A stretch of 38,906 bases of DNA from NCBI GenBank assembly GCA_958296015.1, contig CATQIH010000057.1, forward strand, positions 1-38,906, written 5' to 3'. Numbering within the stretch: position 1 is the stretch's first letter; each line of letters opens with the position of its first letter. The position numbers and the translations under genes were made by a program. The notes beneath the pieces are model-generated. The model ran no database searches and had not been told where the DNA came from. It saw nothing but the letters and a program-made list of their open reading frames with translations. Positions 1 through 8,368 of this stretch are shown here, one piece after another. The DNA is from Cyclobacteriaceae bacterium. GTDB lineage: Bacteria; Bacteroidota; Bacteroidia; Cytophagales; Cyclobacteriaceae.

Positions 1-2
1 TC

Positions 3-2312
3 ATAGATAACAGAAGCGGCAGGCGGTTTTCCTATATCGTGCATCACAATATCTTCGCCGGTAGCTTCACATCTTACCTGATAGAAGACATCATCCGCAA
101 CATAGACACCAATTTTGAGCAGAACAACTTTCTGGCGAGCAATCCGAAGTTGCAGGAGCTGCCCAGGCTTTCGGAAGACGAAGGCAACCTGTATGTGAAC
201 ATGCGTAAAATTCCGCTGCTGCTGTCGATGTTTGTCGGCAAATCCTTTCAGCAAATTATCAAGCCGCTGGAATTTCTGGCACAGTCTGCTTTTTTGGATG
301 TAGACATCACCAAGCAGCAGATACTGCTCAATGGTTTTAGTACGCTGCCAGATGAAGCGAAGAAACGCACTCTACTGCATACTTTCAGCAAACAAGCACC
401 CCAGGAACTGGGCATGAAGTCGCTCATACCGGAAAGAACAGCGATTTTACTGCACATGACATTCTCTGACCCTAAGCAGTGGCAGCAGGCACTGTATCAA
501 TACCAGGCAAACTATGAGCGCGAACTTTCGCTTCAGCCGCTGGCCTCCCGAAAGCAGATCGCCGATGCAGGATATGACTTGTCGCTCTTCTTCCGGTCAT
601 TTGAGAAAGAAGCCGGTGTGCTGACGCTGGAATCGGTGGACGTTGACCGCCCCGACAAACTATTGATCGTAGGGATCAAAGATTCTGCTGAGGTAAAAAA
701 GGCCGTGCAAAGTTTACACGACTTGCATATAGCAGCGCAGGGACAGGCATATGAGGAAAATTTTGGTGCCTACCATATTCGCGAAGTACAGCAAAGCGAG
801 TTTCCGGCGGCCCTTTTAGGACCGGTAGCCCAGGGGTTTGAGCAGTGTTTTTATGTGTTTATTGATGGCTACTGGGTGATGGCCAGCAATGTGCGGGCAC
901 TCAAGCGCATGTTGCTCGACCGGGAAGCAGAAAATACCTGGAACAGGTCGGTGGCCTGGAATCGTTTTTTGGAGACCACCGTAGACCAGGCCAACCTGAG
1001 TATGATGGTCAACACCTTACGGGCATGGCCCCTGGTGCTCAATGACTTGTCTGTCGAGTGGCAGCAATACGCCCGCAAATATGCAGAGCAGTTCAAGAAT
1101 TTTGAGCGGTTTGCCGTGCAGTTCAGCAACAACGACGATGAGTTCTATACCAGTTTGGAAGTAGACTATGCCTCCGGTGAGCTGGCAGCAGCCAAAAGCC
1201 GTCAGTTTCAAACCCAGCAACAGGTATTTCTTGATAATCCAGCGGCTACCAGGCCTTTTGTGGTCAAAGACCAGCAGAATCAGCAGTGGGAAATGCTGGT
1301 GCAGGACGATTCCAATTACTTGTACCTGGCATCTTCTTCCGGTCGGATATTGTGGAAGGATTCTCTGCCGGGTCCGCTGGTGGGAGAGGTGCAACAGATA
1401 GACTTTTTCAAAGATGGCAACAAGCAATATGTATTTGCCACCGAGAAGGCTTTGCACATCATCGACCGCAATGGAGCTGCCTTAGAAGGCTATCCGCTGT
1501 ACATGGCCGAAGATGTAGCCATACAGTACCTGTCGGTGATAGACTATGACAACAGCAAAAACTACCGCTTTCTGCTGGTAGATCGTACGGGCAAGCTGTG
1601 GATGTACAACCAGGACCGGGAGAACCTGGAGGGGTGGAACCCACGTTTGCTGGACATGCCGCTGGCAACCAACCCAACGCATGTGCGCATACGCGATCAG
1701 GATTTTATCATCGCTGTACAACAGGATGGCACCCTCAACCTGCTCAACCGAAAGGGAAAACCGTACGGCGGCTTTCCTGTCAGGCTAAAGACCGATATTC
1801 AAAGTCCTTTGTACGTTACACAAAACAGCACACCCGGCAATTCCACCATCACTACGGTGACTGTGCAGGGAGAACTGGTTACGTTTAACTTTCTGGGCAA
1901 CACCTTGCGCCGCGAACAATTGTACCGGCCTACTGCCAATACCCGGTTTAGCCTATGCCCGGATGCTTTGGGCAAAACCTTTCTGATTGTCAGAAAAGAT
2001 GCCGACAGGCTGGGAATACTGGATCGGGAAGGAAAGACCCTGCTGGAGAAATCGTACATCAGTGCGGCTGCGCTGACCTCTGATATGCTCGATGTGCAGT
2101 ACTACGATTTTGGGGCGGGCAATATGCTGTTTGCGATCACCGATAAGGTGCAGGAGTTTGCCTACCTGTTCGATGGCAAAGCCAACCTGATCAAAGACCG
2201 TCCGGTAGAGAGCACATTTGGCGTAGGGGTGTTGTTTTTTGAAAACGAAGGGGTCTATCATATCTACCGCAGCTATGCCAACGAATGCTCTGTCATTTCT
2301 TTTGAAAAATAG
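3..2312 (+). CDS. Large protein of unknown function, 5' end outside window (partial)
   Basis: The reading frame is open from the window edge, and the first GTG (position 39) is preceded by in-frame sense codons, so the true start lies upstream. At least 757 residues are present. I do not recognise the family with certainty. Residues about 100-380 form a mixed alpha/beta region. From about residue 400 onward there are repeated short beta-rich units of the type '(V/I)DRTGKLWMYN', 'VQQDGTLNLLNRKGKPYGGFPV' and 'ILDREGKTLL', which look like blades of a WD40/PQQ-like propeller. These units suggest a binding scaffold rather than an enzyme. The gene converges on meaB with a 79-base gap. Its function is open; the propeller is inferred from the repeat pattern only. 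Confidence 0.8.
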   Translation: MDNRSGRRFSYIVHHNIFAGSFTSYLIEDIIRNIDTNFEQNNFLASNPKLQELPRLSEDEGNLYVNMRKIPLLLSMFVGKSFQQIIKPLEFLAQSAFLDVDITKQQILLNGFSTLPDEAKKRTLLHTFSKQAPQELGMKSLIPERTAILLHMTFSDPKQWQQALYQYQANYERELSLQPLASRKQIADAGYDLSLFFRSFEKEAGVLTLESVDVDRPDKLLIVGIKDSAEVKKAVQSLHDLHIAAQGQAYEENFGAYHIREVQQSEFPAALLGPVAQGFEQCFYVFIDGYWVMASNVRALKRMLLDREAENTWNRSVAWNRFLETTVDQANLSMMVNTLRAWPLVLNDLSVEWQQYARKYAEQFKNFERFAVQFSNNDDEFYTSLEVDYASGELAAAKSRQFQTQQQVFLDNPAATRPFVVKDQQNQQWEMLVQDDSNYLYLASSSGRILWKDSLPGPLVGEVQQIDFFKDGNKQYVFATEKALHIIDRNGAALEGYPLYMAEDVAIQYLSVIDYDNSKNYRFLLVDRTGKLWMYNQDRENLEGWNPRLLDMPLATNPTHVRIRDQDFIIAVQQDGTLNLLNRKGKPYGGFPVRLKTDIQSPLYVTQNSTPGNSTITTVTVQGELVTFNFLGNTLRREQLYRPTANTRFSLCPDALGKTFLIVRKDADRLGILDREGKTLLEKSYISAAALTSDMLDVQYYDFGAGNMLFAITDKVQEFAYLFDGKANLIKDRPVESTFGVGVLFFENEGVYHIYRSYANECSVISFEK

Positions 2313-2391
2313 CGCAGCAAGCTTGTTGGGCAAATACTTGGATAGCCTGTGTGTTTGCTTATCTGACAGCACATTTTTTAACAAAGCAGTA

Positions 2392-3417
2392 TCAGGTTTT
2401 GGAAAACACCGCTTCCAGCAACTGCCGGGCAGCCTGTGTGGCAGGGAGGATACCTTGCCGTACCTGTTGCTCGATGGCTGGAAGCATCGACTGCATATTT
2501 TCCTGTTGGCTGAGTGCTTTTACCATCAATGAATGCAGGGTTTTGTGAAACCATTGCAGATTTTGTTGTTCCCGTAGTTTCTGTAGGTAATGGTTCCGGG
2601 TTGTAGTCTGCTCAAAAGCTTTGATAAACTGCCATATGTCTTCGATGCCCTGGTTTTCTGTAGCAGAGCTAAGAAATACCGCCGGTACCACACCACTTTC
2701 GGCAGGAGGCAGCAGATGCAGGGCCTGTGTATAATTCTGTCGGGCCTCTTTGGCATTTTTGGTATTATCTCCATCAGCTTTATTGATCACCAGCGCGTCT
2801 GCCATCTCTATGATGCCCTTTTTGATGCCCTGCAATTCATCTCCGGCACCGGCAAGCATCAGTAACAAAAAAAAGTCTACCATATCCCGTACTTCCGTTT
2901 CCGACTGGCCCACGCCTACCGTTTCCACAATCATTACCTGGTAGCCTGCGGCCTCACAAAGGAGCATGGCTTCTCTGGTTTTGCGGGCCACCCCTCCCAG
3001 GTAGGTACCCGTAGCAGAGGGTCGTATAAAAGCCATCGGATGTTGCGATAGCATCGTCATGCGCGTCTTGTCACCCATAATACTGCCCCTTGTCTTCTGG
3101 CTGCTTGGGTCAACCGTTAATACAGCTACTGAAATCCCTGATGTCACCAGGTAATTGCCCAGTGCTTCAATAAAAGTGCTTTTTCCCACGCCGGGTACAC
3201 CTGTAATGCCCAACCGTATGGCTTTATCTTTGGCCCCGAAAGCATTCGGAGTGACAGGCATCACCTGCTGCAAAACCTGATCGGCTATAGAGGCATCAGC
3301 GGAAAGCTCGCTTTCTATGAGCGTAATTGCTTTGCTCAGTATAAAACGGTTTCCCGATTGTATGCCCGCCACATATTCATTGACGGATAAACGTGGTTTT
3401 TGCGAAGAGAAAGCCAT
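2392..3417 (-). CDS. meaB: Methylmalonyl-CoA mutase-associated GTPase MeaB (ArgK family)
   Basis: This is a cytoplasmic G3E-type P-loop GTPase. MeaB proteins load adenosylcobalamin into methylmalonyl-CoA mutase and protect the mutase from inactivation. The 341-residue length is normal for the family. Visible motifs are Walker A GVPGVGKS (about 73-80), a DPSS segment (about 103), the switch region ETVGVGQSE (about 165), the family-specific TYLGGVA (about 138) and the guanine-specificity motif NKAD (about 212). The start ATG gives the usual short N-terminal helical region before the G domain. The mutase itself is not in the window. The upstream region is a long AT-rich gap and no neighbour is co-transcribed. 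Confidence 0.95.
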   Translation of the reverse strand: MAFSSQKPRLSVNEYVAGIQSGNRFILSKAITLIESELSADASIADQVLQQVMPVTPNAFGAKDKAIRLGITGVPGVGKSTFIEALGNYLVTSGISVAVLTVDPSSQKTRGSIMGDKTRMTMLSQHPMAFIRPSATGTYLGGVARKTREAMLLCEAAGYQVMIVETVGVGQSETEVRDMVDFFLLLMLAGAGDELQGIKKGIIEMADALVINKADGDNTKNAKEARQNYTQALHLLPPAESGVVPAVFLSSATENQGIEDIWQFIKAFEQTTTRNHYLQKLREQQNLQWFHKTLHSLMVKALSQQENMQSMLPAIEQQVRQGILPATQAARQLLEAVFSKT

Positions 3418-4029
3418 GTCAGGAGTTTGTGAGTGATATACGTTATTTGAATGTTTATGTAATTTTTACACGAATGAATAAATATTGACCAATAGTATGG
3501 TGGATTAGCATAAAACCAGCTTTGGTGAGCCTTTGGTTATATGTAATTTTTAAAGCAAAATAGTAATTTATACCTAGGTATTCGCGCAAATGATGCATAC
3601 AACTTGCTGATCTTTTACATAAATTGCACAAAAACTATAAATATTTCGTTTATAAGAGTCTTTCGGTTTCTAATATATTGTTGGGAAGCTACTTGCCGAT
3701 GGGCATATAAGGCAAGTATGGGCCTATTCCTGTATATAAAATTAACAGTTTGAAAATATATTTGCATTTTTCATATTTTGTATGATATTTTAATATGATT
3801 ATTTAATAGTTATTTTATATTCTGTATTGAATTAGCTATTTTCAAGTAAATTTAACTATTCAAATGACAAAATAAATCATTTACGTATATGTAAAGCTTT
3901 ATTACTAAAGTAATATATGGCTTTTATATTCTCTTAAGTTATCATGCAAAGTTTATACTTTAGCAACATAAAATGTTAAACTTTATTTGGCCGTCAGCGC
4001 ACAGCCGATGATTATACAGCAATTTGTCC
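3418..4029. other. AT-rich intergenic region of about 610 bases
   Basis: This stretch between the divergently transcribed meaB and the secreted FecR-like gene is clearly more AT-rich than its surroundings. I see no ORF of useful length and no RNA gene. A 12-base direct repeat, ATGTAATTTTTA, occurs at 3457-3468 and 3541-3552. Promoters for both flanking genes must lie here, but I find no exact TAnnTTTG with a correctly spaced TTTG. The closest motifs lie around 3950-3990. Confidence 0.5.
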
Positions 4030-4956
4030 ATGATGAAAACTAAAACTTTGAAATACTATTTGCTCGTCCTTTGTTTTCTGACACACTTTTTATCTTTCGG
4101 AGCAGACCAGGGTTATACTTTTAAAGTACTGGCCGAAAACGGTAATGTGATGATTAAGGCAGGCGAAGAGTGGATGCCATTGTCTACCGGCACTTCTCTT
4201 ACAGACAAAGATATTATTAAGCTGGATAAAGGAGCCTATCTGGGGCTTATCCATAACTCCGGCAAAACTACTTCTATTGCAAGTGAAGGCACCTATGAAA
4301 TAGCTCGTCTGGGAACGAGGCTGGGCAAGAGAAAGTCCGATAAGGTTTCCAAGTATGCGGACTTATACTTGCAGAGCGTGCAAAGCGGAGGTATGCAGAA
4401 CCAAAAGACGATTGCCCCTACCGTGGATTTAGCAGAAAGAAGCATACAAAGCAGCAAACTTAGAGTACTACTGCCTAATTCAGTAGATGTATTCAGCCCG
4501 AAAGTCATGCTGAAATGGCACGATAAAGATACCGTAGCCAGAAGTTATGAGGTGGTTTTCAAGAATATGTTCGATGAGGTTATTATGACCAAGGAAACAG
4601 ATAATACCAAACTAATGGTGGACCTTGACGAACAAAAAATCGCCCGAGAACGCCTGGTCATTGTCAGCGTGAATGCCAAACAGCATAAAGAAATACAGTC
4701 CAGCAACTACGGCATCAAGCAGCTCTCTCCTGAAAAATCTCAACAGATTAAAAAAGAGCTGACAGAACTGAAGCTGGAAATACCAGGCAAAGAAACTGCA
4801 TTGGATAAGCTGATCTTGGCCTCTTTCTACGAGCAAAACAACCTGCTGGCAGATGCCCTTACCAACTATGAATATGCCATCGCGATGGAACCGAAAGTAC
4901 AGGCCTTCAAGACGGCCTACGACCAGTTTATCTTTCGCAACGGACTGGATTACTAA
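4030..4956 (+). CDS. Secreted protein with FecR-like N-terminal region and TPR-like C-terminus
   Basis: The ATG at 4030 is preferred over an in-frame TTG at 4024, because MMKTKTLKYYLLVLCFLTHF followed by LSFG gives a clean Sec signal peptide cleaved near residue 24. After the signal, residues about 27-90 read like a FecR-type beta domain (a 'GNVMIKAGEEWMPL' start, then 'IIKLDKGAYLGLI'). A middle region with 'VMLKWHDKD' resembles a beta-sandwich. The last 60 residues (LILASFYEQNNLLADALTNYEYAIAM) look like a single TPR. A periplasmic or surface scaffold is likely, with no catalytic motif seen. The gene ends by overlapping the opposing SGNH gene by 4 bases. Confidence 0.75.
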   Translation: MMKTKTLKYYLLVLCFLTHFLSFGADQGYTFKVLAENGNVMIKAGEEWMPLSTGTSLTDKDIIKLDKGAYLGLIHNSGKTTSIASEGTYEIARLGTRLGKRKSDKVSKYADLYLQSVQSGGMQNQKTIAPTVDLAERSIQSSKLRVLLPNSVDVFSPKVMLKWHDKDTVARSYEVVFKNMFDEVIMTKETDNTKLMVDLDEQKIARERLVIVSVNAKQHKEIQSSNYGIKQLSPEKSQQIKKELTELKLEIPGKETALDKLILASFYEQNNLLADALTNYEYAIAMEPKVQAFKTAYDQFIFRNGLDY

Positions 4957-5723
4957 TGTTGTGCAAAGTCATTCATCAGGTCCGGTCTGATTACCTCAGT
5001 CCACAGTGCATACCCCTTTTTGTTCATATGCAGACTGTCCTGCTCAAAGATGTCAGGTTTGATGGTACCATCATTCTGTAGCATGGTGGCCGCTGCATCC
5101 ACATAATGTACACCGTCCTCTTTGGCCGCATACGCTTTTATCAACTGGTTGGCTTCCTGCATTTGCGACCACAGATTGCGCCGTGCAATAGATGGTTTAA
5201 TAGAGATAAAGTAAATGCTTTCTGTCTCAGGCAGTTTTTCTCTCACCGTATTGACAAATACCTGGAAGGTTTCCAGAATCTTTTCGGGGTTTATATTCAA
5301 TTCTGCCATCGCCAGATCGTTGTCGCCTTCGTATACGTAGATACTCCTGGGCTGATAAGGCAACACCAATTCATCAAAATAATACAGCAGTTCAGGAAAA
5401 GTACTGCCGCCAAACCCCCGGTTGATCACCGGCAACGGCTCCATATCTGCCTGCAGGCTCGTCCACTTACGTATGCTCGAGCTGCCTACAAACAGAGCAG
5501 CATCTTTGGGAGCAGGCGTAAGGCTATCCTGCCGGGCAAAGTCTTCAATTTCTCCTTCAAATCTATTGAGCAGCGTATCCGGAAAGTAGTCAGTGAGTTG
5601 GATGGAGTCAACTGTGGGTAGAGATGCCTGCCCGGTAGCTATAGCCTGCTCTTCGCGGTTGGCCGTCTGGCAGGCTGTGATGTATAAAGTAAGCATAAAG
5701 AATGCGGCAAATTGGTTTTTCAT
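4953..5723 (-). CDS. SGNH/GDSL-family hydrolase lipoprotein
   Basis: A 256-residue lipoprotein with signal MKNQFAAFFMLTLYITAC; lipobox ITA-C places the lipid on Cys18. SGNH blocks are visible: FVGSSSIRKW (block I, probable nucleophile Ser82, with S replacing D of GDS), NRGFGGST (block II Gly, about 101-108), EGDNDLA (block III, Asn135) and DSLHMNKKGY (block V, Asp229 and His232). Such enzymes are esterases or acetylhydrolases acting on lipids or acetylated glycans in the envelope; the substrate cannot be read from sequence. It is convergent with the upstream-facing secreted protein (stops overlap at 4953-4956) and divergent from the PAP2 gene. Confidence 0.88.
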   Translation of the reverse strand: MKNQFAAFFMLTLYITACQTANREEQAIATGQASLPTVDSIQLTDYFPDTLLNRFEGEIEDFARQDSLTPAPKDAALFVGSSSIRKWTSLQADMEPLPVINRGFGGSTFPELLYYFDELVLPYQPRSIYVYEGDNDLAMAELNINPEKILETFQVFVNTVREKLPETESIYFISIKPSIARRNLWSQMQEANQLIKAYAAKEDGVHYVDAAATMLQNDGTIKPDIFEQDSLHMNKKGYALWTEVIRPDLMNDFAQH

Positions 5724-5850
5724 ACAGTGAGGTGGCGTAGATGCGTATCAAATAAAACTGAAAGATAACTTTACGGCACATATTTGTCCATACTTCTCAC
5801 CAGTTTTTGTAATAAACCTGTGTATCATGGCATAAGATGCCGCATAAGGT

Positions 5851-5858
5851 TAATTTTG
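5851..5858 (+). promoter_or_regulatory. Candidate -7 element for the PAP2 gene
   Basis: TAATTTTG matches the Bacteroidetes -7 consensus TAnnTTTG exactly and lies 47 bases before the ATG at 5905. No TTTG is visible at the expected distance upstream, so this is only a half-promoter match. Confidence 0.35.
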
Positions 5859-5904
5859 TGTACGACAACAAAACGCATCGAGTCTAACAAACCAGGAATT
5901 TTTT

Positions 5905-6513
5905 ATGATTGATACGCTTCGGGAACTTGACCAACACATCTTTATATTCTTCAACGGTTTCCATAATGAGTTCTTCGATGTGCTCATGTACTGGATCACC
6001 TACAAGTATACCTGGTTTCCTTTCTACCTGGTGCTCATCCTGGTGGTTGTCCGCCGGTATGGCTGGCAAGGTGCCCTTATGATGCTGGCCGTCTTGATAG
6101 CCGTAGGACTGGCAGATCAGGCTACTTCCGGCTTTATGAAGCCTTACTTCGGACGGCTCAGGCCATGCTATAATCCTGACCTGACTGGCCTGGTGCATGT
6201 GGTGGCAGGCTGCGGCGGCAGGTTTGGGTTTGCCTCAGCCCATGCCGCTACTACTTTTGCTTTGGCTACTTCGCTGTACCTGATGATGAGGGGATGGACG
6301 CACAATTTTGTTTACTTATATATCTGGTCGTTTATCGTTTCCTATAGCCGTATTTACGTTGGCGTACATTATCCGGCAGATCTTTTGGTAGGGGCAGCCA
6401 TTGGGTCGGCCATCGGCTGGCTTGTGTACCTGCTGTATGTATGGATCACTAACAAAGTATTTGGCTACCCGGTGCAAACCCGGTATATCGAAGACAAACG
6501 CAAAGGTATTTAG
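5905..6513 (+). CDS. PAP2-family membrane phosphatase
   Basis: A 202-residue integral membrane protein with about six hydrophobic segments. The three phosphatase signatures are present: KPYFGRLRP (K79-x6-R86-P87), a shortened second motif with SAH at 111-113 (instead of PSGH), and SRIYVGVHYPAD (SR 148-149, His155, Asp159). The family dephosphorylates lipid phosphates such as undecaprenyl diphosphate, phosphatidic acid or lipid A at the periplasmic face; which one applies here is not decidable. A possible -7 element lies at 5851. Its stop overlaps the riboflavin synthase stop by 4 bases. Confidence 0.92.
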   Translation: MIDTLRELDQHIFIFFNGFHNEFFDVLMYWITYKYTWFPFYLVLILVVVRRYGWQGALMMLAVLIAVGLADQATSGFMKPYFGRLRPCYNPDLTGLVHVVAGCGGRFGFASAHAATTFALATSLYLMMRGWTHNFVYLYIWSFIVSYSRIYVGVHYPADLLVGAAIGSAIGWLVYLLYVWITNKVFGYPVQTRYIEDKRKGI

Positions 6514-7112
6514 TGTTGCTTACTTTGCCGGGCCATAATTTTGCTGATATATTTTCCCAGAATATCAAACTCCAAATTGACCTGCGACCCTTCCCGTAGC
6601 TGATGGAAGTTGGTGTGCTCATACGTATAAGGAATAATGGCTACGGTAAAGCCGGTATCAGAAGAGTTAAAGCACGTCAGGCTTACGCCATTGATGGTGA
6701 TGGAGCCTTTTTCTACCGTCATATACTCATCGGCTGTAGATTCATACGTAAAATCAAACAGCCAGCTGCCATCCTGCCCGGTAACCTTGCGGCAAGTGCC
6801 GGTCTGGTCTACATGCCCCTGCACGATGTGCCCATCGAAACGCCCGTTGGCAGGCATGCATCGTTCCAGGTTTACCTTGCTGCCCGGTACCAGATCATTC
6901 AGATTGGTTTTGTCCAGGGTTTCCCGGATGGCCGTCACCTGATAAGTATGGCCGGTTATTTCAGTTACGGTAAGGCACACCCCGTTGTGGCATACACTCT
7001 GGTCGATCTTCAGTTCGCTGGCGATATGGCTGGCAATCTCAAAATGCTTGTTGCTGCCTTCCTCTGCCACATGCACCACTTCCCCAATAGACTCTATAAT
7101 TCCTGTAAACAT
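6510..7112 (-). CDS. ribE: Riboflavin synthase alpha subunit
   Basis: This enzyme catalyses dismutation of two 6,7-dimethyl-8-ribityllumazine molecules to riboflavin plus a pyrimidinedione, the last step of riboflavin synthesis, in the cytoplasm. The 200 residues match the usual length and consist of two repeated lumazine-binding barrels. The first begins with the signature MFTGIIESIG. The second begins near FDGHIVQGHVDQTG (about 91-104). A short C-terminal helix for trimer formation follows. The other rib genes are not in the window, so the gene stands alone, and a convincing promoter lies directly upstream at 7136-7167. Confidence 0.96.
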   Translation of the reverse strand: MFTGIIESIGEVVHVAEEGSNKHFEIASHIASELKIDQSVCHNGVCLTVTEITGHTYQVTAIRETLDKTNLNDLVPGSKVNLERCMPANGRFDGHIVQGHVDQTGTCRKVTGQDGSWLFDFTYESTADEYMTVEKGSITINGVSLTCFNSSDTGFTVAIIPYTYEHTNFHQLREGSQVNLEFDILGKYISKIMARQSKQH

Positions 7113-7135
7113 AGGCTGATACTTTAGTTAGGTAC

Positions 7136-7167
7136 CAAAGTTAGTGCTATGTTCTGGTAACCTCAAA
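7136..7167 (-). promoter_or_regulatory. Bacteroidetes-type promoter of ribE
   Basis: On the minus strand TTTG (7167-7164) is followed after exactly 20 bases by TAACTTTG (7143-7136). This matches the -33 TTTG / -7 TAnnTTTG consensus. The ATG of ribE follows about 23 bases further on, giving a very short leader. The -33 box touches the stop codon of the upstream TonB-domain gene. Confidence 0.65.
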
Positions 7168-7588
7168 GAGAAAACACGATGGGTAAGATCATTTTTGTGG
7201 GGACTTTCTTTTCTAGTTTTGTGCTGTACCCTGGTGTCCATTGCGGACGGCCTTTTACTAGCCGCATAGCTTCTTGGTTGCAGGAAGCGGAGATACCTTT
7301 GATGACTTCCACTTCGTTTGGTCTGATCAGCCCGGTGGTGTCGACGACGAATGAAACAAATACTTTTCCTTCTATACCCTGGCTTTTGGCATCTTCGGGG
7401 TATTGCATGTTTTTAGATACATACTTATAGAACTTCTCCATGCCCCTGGGAAAATCCGGTCGTTTGTCAGTAAGATAAAACTTCTCCTGCACCTTCTGCC
7501 CGGTGGTATCACGGTTTTTTGTTGCCTGCCCGAAGCATAACGTACTCAAAGCAACATTTGCGATCAATATTCCAATAATTTTTGCCAT
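7163..7588 (-). CDS. Secreted protein with TonB C-terminal-like domain
   Basis: A 141-residue protein with a Sec signal (MAKIIGILIANVALSTLCFG, cleaved before QATKN). The rest is a TonB-C-type fold: YPEDAKSQGIEGKVFVSF, then VVDTTGLIRPNEVEVIKG, and a typical 'CNQEAMRLVKGRPQWTPG' segment before the last strand. It lacks the long proline-rich spanner and membrane anchor of true TonB, so it is a periplasmic stand-alone TonB-C domain of the kind common in Bacteroidota. Such proteins may join TonB-dependent receptors, but no partner is encoded nearby. Confidence 0.85.
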   Translation of the reverse strand: MAKIIGILIANVALSTLCFGQATKNRDTTGQKVQEKFYLTDKRPDFPRGMEKFYKYVSKNMQYPEDAKSQGIEGKVFVSFVVDTTGLIRPNEVEVIKGISASCNQEAMRLVKGRPQWTPGYSTKLEKKVPTKMILPIVFSL

Positions 7589-7689
7589 GGTCTTCTGCTT
7601 TAAAGTGAAAGTAATGAAAATCTGTCAGGTAAGTTAGTCAATTGGTAGCGGATGGTCAACTCTTCTCATGGGTATACGGCAATTCATAG

Positions 7690-7733
7690 GCAACGATGGA
7701 CTCGAACCGCATCGGCATCCGGCCCATCGTTGC
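7690..7733 (-). terminator. Hairpin downstream of the DUF4385 gene
   Basis: A perfect 10-base inverted repeat, GCAACGATGG at 7690-7699 and CCATCGTTGC at 7724-7733, encloses a 24-base loop. On the minus strand it starts 5 bases after the DUF4385 stop codon. No U-rich tract follows, so intrinsic termination is uncertain; it could also be an RNA-stabilising or dispersed repeat element. Confidence 0.4.
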
Positions 7734-7738
7734 TAACG

Positions 7739-8230
7739 CTACGGCTCATGGCGTGCTTTGTGCGCCTGCATGAGCTGCTGGTAGCGTTCGTTTGCCTTGG
7801 CTTCTTCCCACTTTGCTTTGAAGATGCGGGCAGAGGCTGCTTTCATGGGGTCTTCTTCGCGGGGCAATACTTGCTGGCGGGCGGCTTTCCCGCTGGCAGT
7901 GTCAGGGGCTTTCTGCGGATTGCTGGCGTATTTGCGGCCACTTTTGTGGTTGGCATACCTGCGCGACCGGGTATAACCCATCTGCAAAAACTTGCGGGCC
8001 ATGTCTGCTCCTACAAAATCATCCTGCGACAGGTAGTCCAGAAACATGCTGAAAATTCTTTCTGAAGACGCTTGCGCTAGCTCAGGGGACTTGAATCGCC
8101 AGTGCGGCAGTATTTCAGACTTGTAGGGTTCTACCATCAGCACGCCCTGTTCTCCCTTGCCGATCTGGTAAAGTTCCGGGTGCTGGCGAAAATCTATCTG
8201 CGCATAGTCGCGTGCGTAATCAAATGACAT
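7739..8230 (-). CDS. DUF4385 family protein
   Basis: A 163-residue soluble protein that matches the DUF4385 pattern as I know it. It has FDYARDYAQIDFRQHPELY near the start, GEQGVLMVEPYKSEILPHWRF, a SSERIFSMFLDYLSQDDFVGADMARKFLQMGYTR block and the RRYANHKSGRKY sequence (about 95-106). The C-terminal 40 residues are charged and low-complexity. The family has no established biochemical role that I know of. The start ATG gives the typical N-terminus. It is divergent from the TrkA-C protein. Confidence 0.9.
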   Translation of the reverse strand: MSFDYARDYAQIDFRQHPELYQIGKGEQGVLMVEPYKSEILPHWRFKSPELAQASSERIFSMFLDYLSQDDFVGADMARKFLQMGYTRSRRYANHKSGRKYASNPQKAPDTASGKAARQQVLPREEDPMKAASARIFKAKWEEAKANERYQQLMQAHKARHEP

Positions 8231-8368
8231 AGTAACTTTGGTTGGCTATACGCTTAAACCATTGCAACAGGCAGATGGTTTATGCAGGGTGTGCTGCAAA
8301 GTTGTTGGTTGCTTCTTTGCCGCAAGCAAAATATTACCAACCATCAACAACAGTTAAATATCGATTGT

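Noticed and set aside
5106-5621. 171-codon ORF antisense to the SGNH hydrolase
   Set aside because: The opposite strand encodes clear SGNH motifs over the whole stretch; no domain is seen in this frame.
7680-7740. Possible tRNA on the minus strand because of GGTTCGAGTCC
   Set aside because: The T-stem does not pair, and only about 30 bases lie between the complementary ends, so no D or anticodon arm can exist. It is treated as a hairpin.
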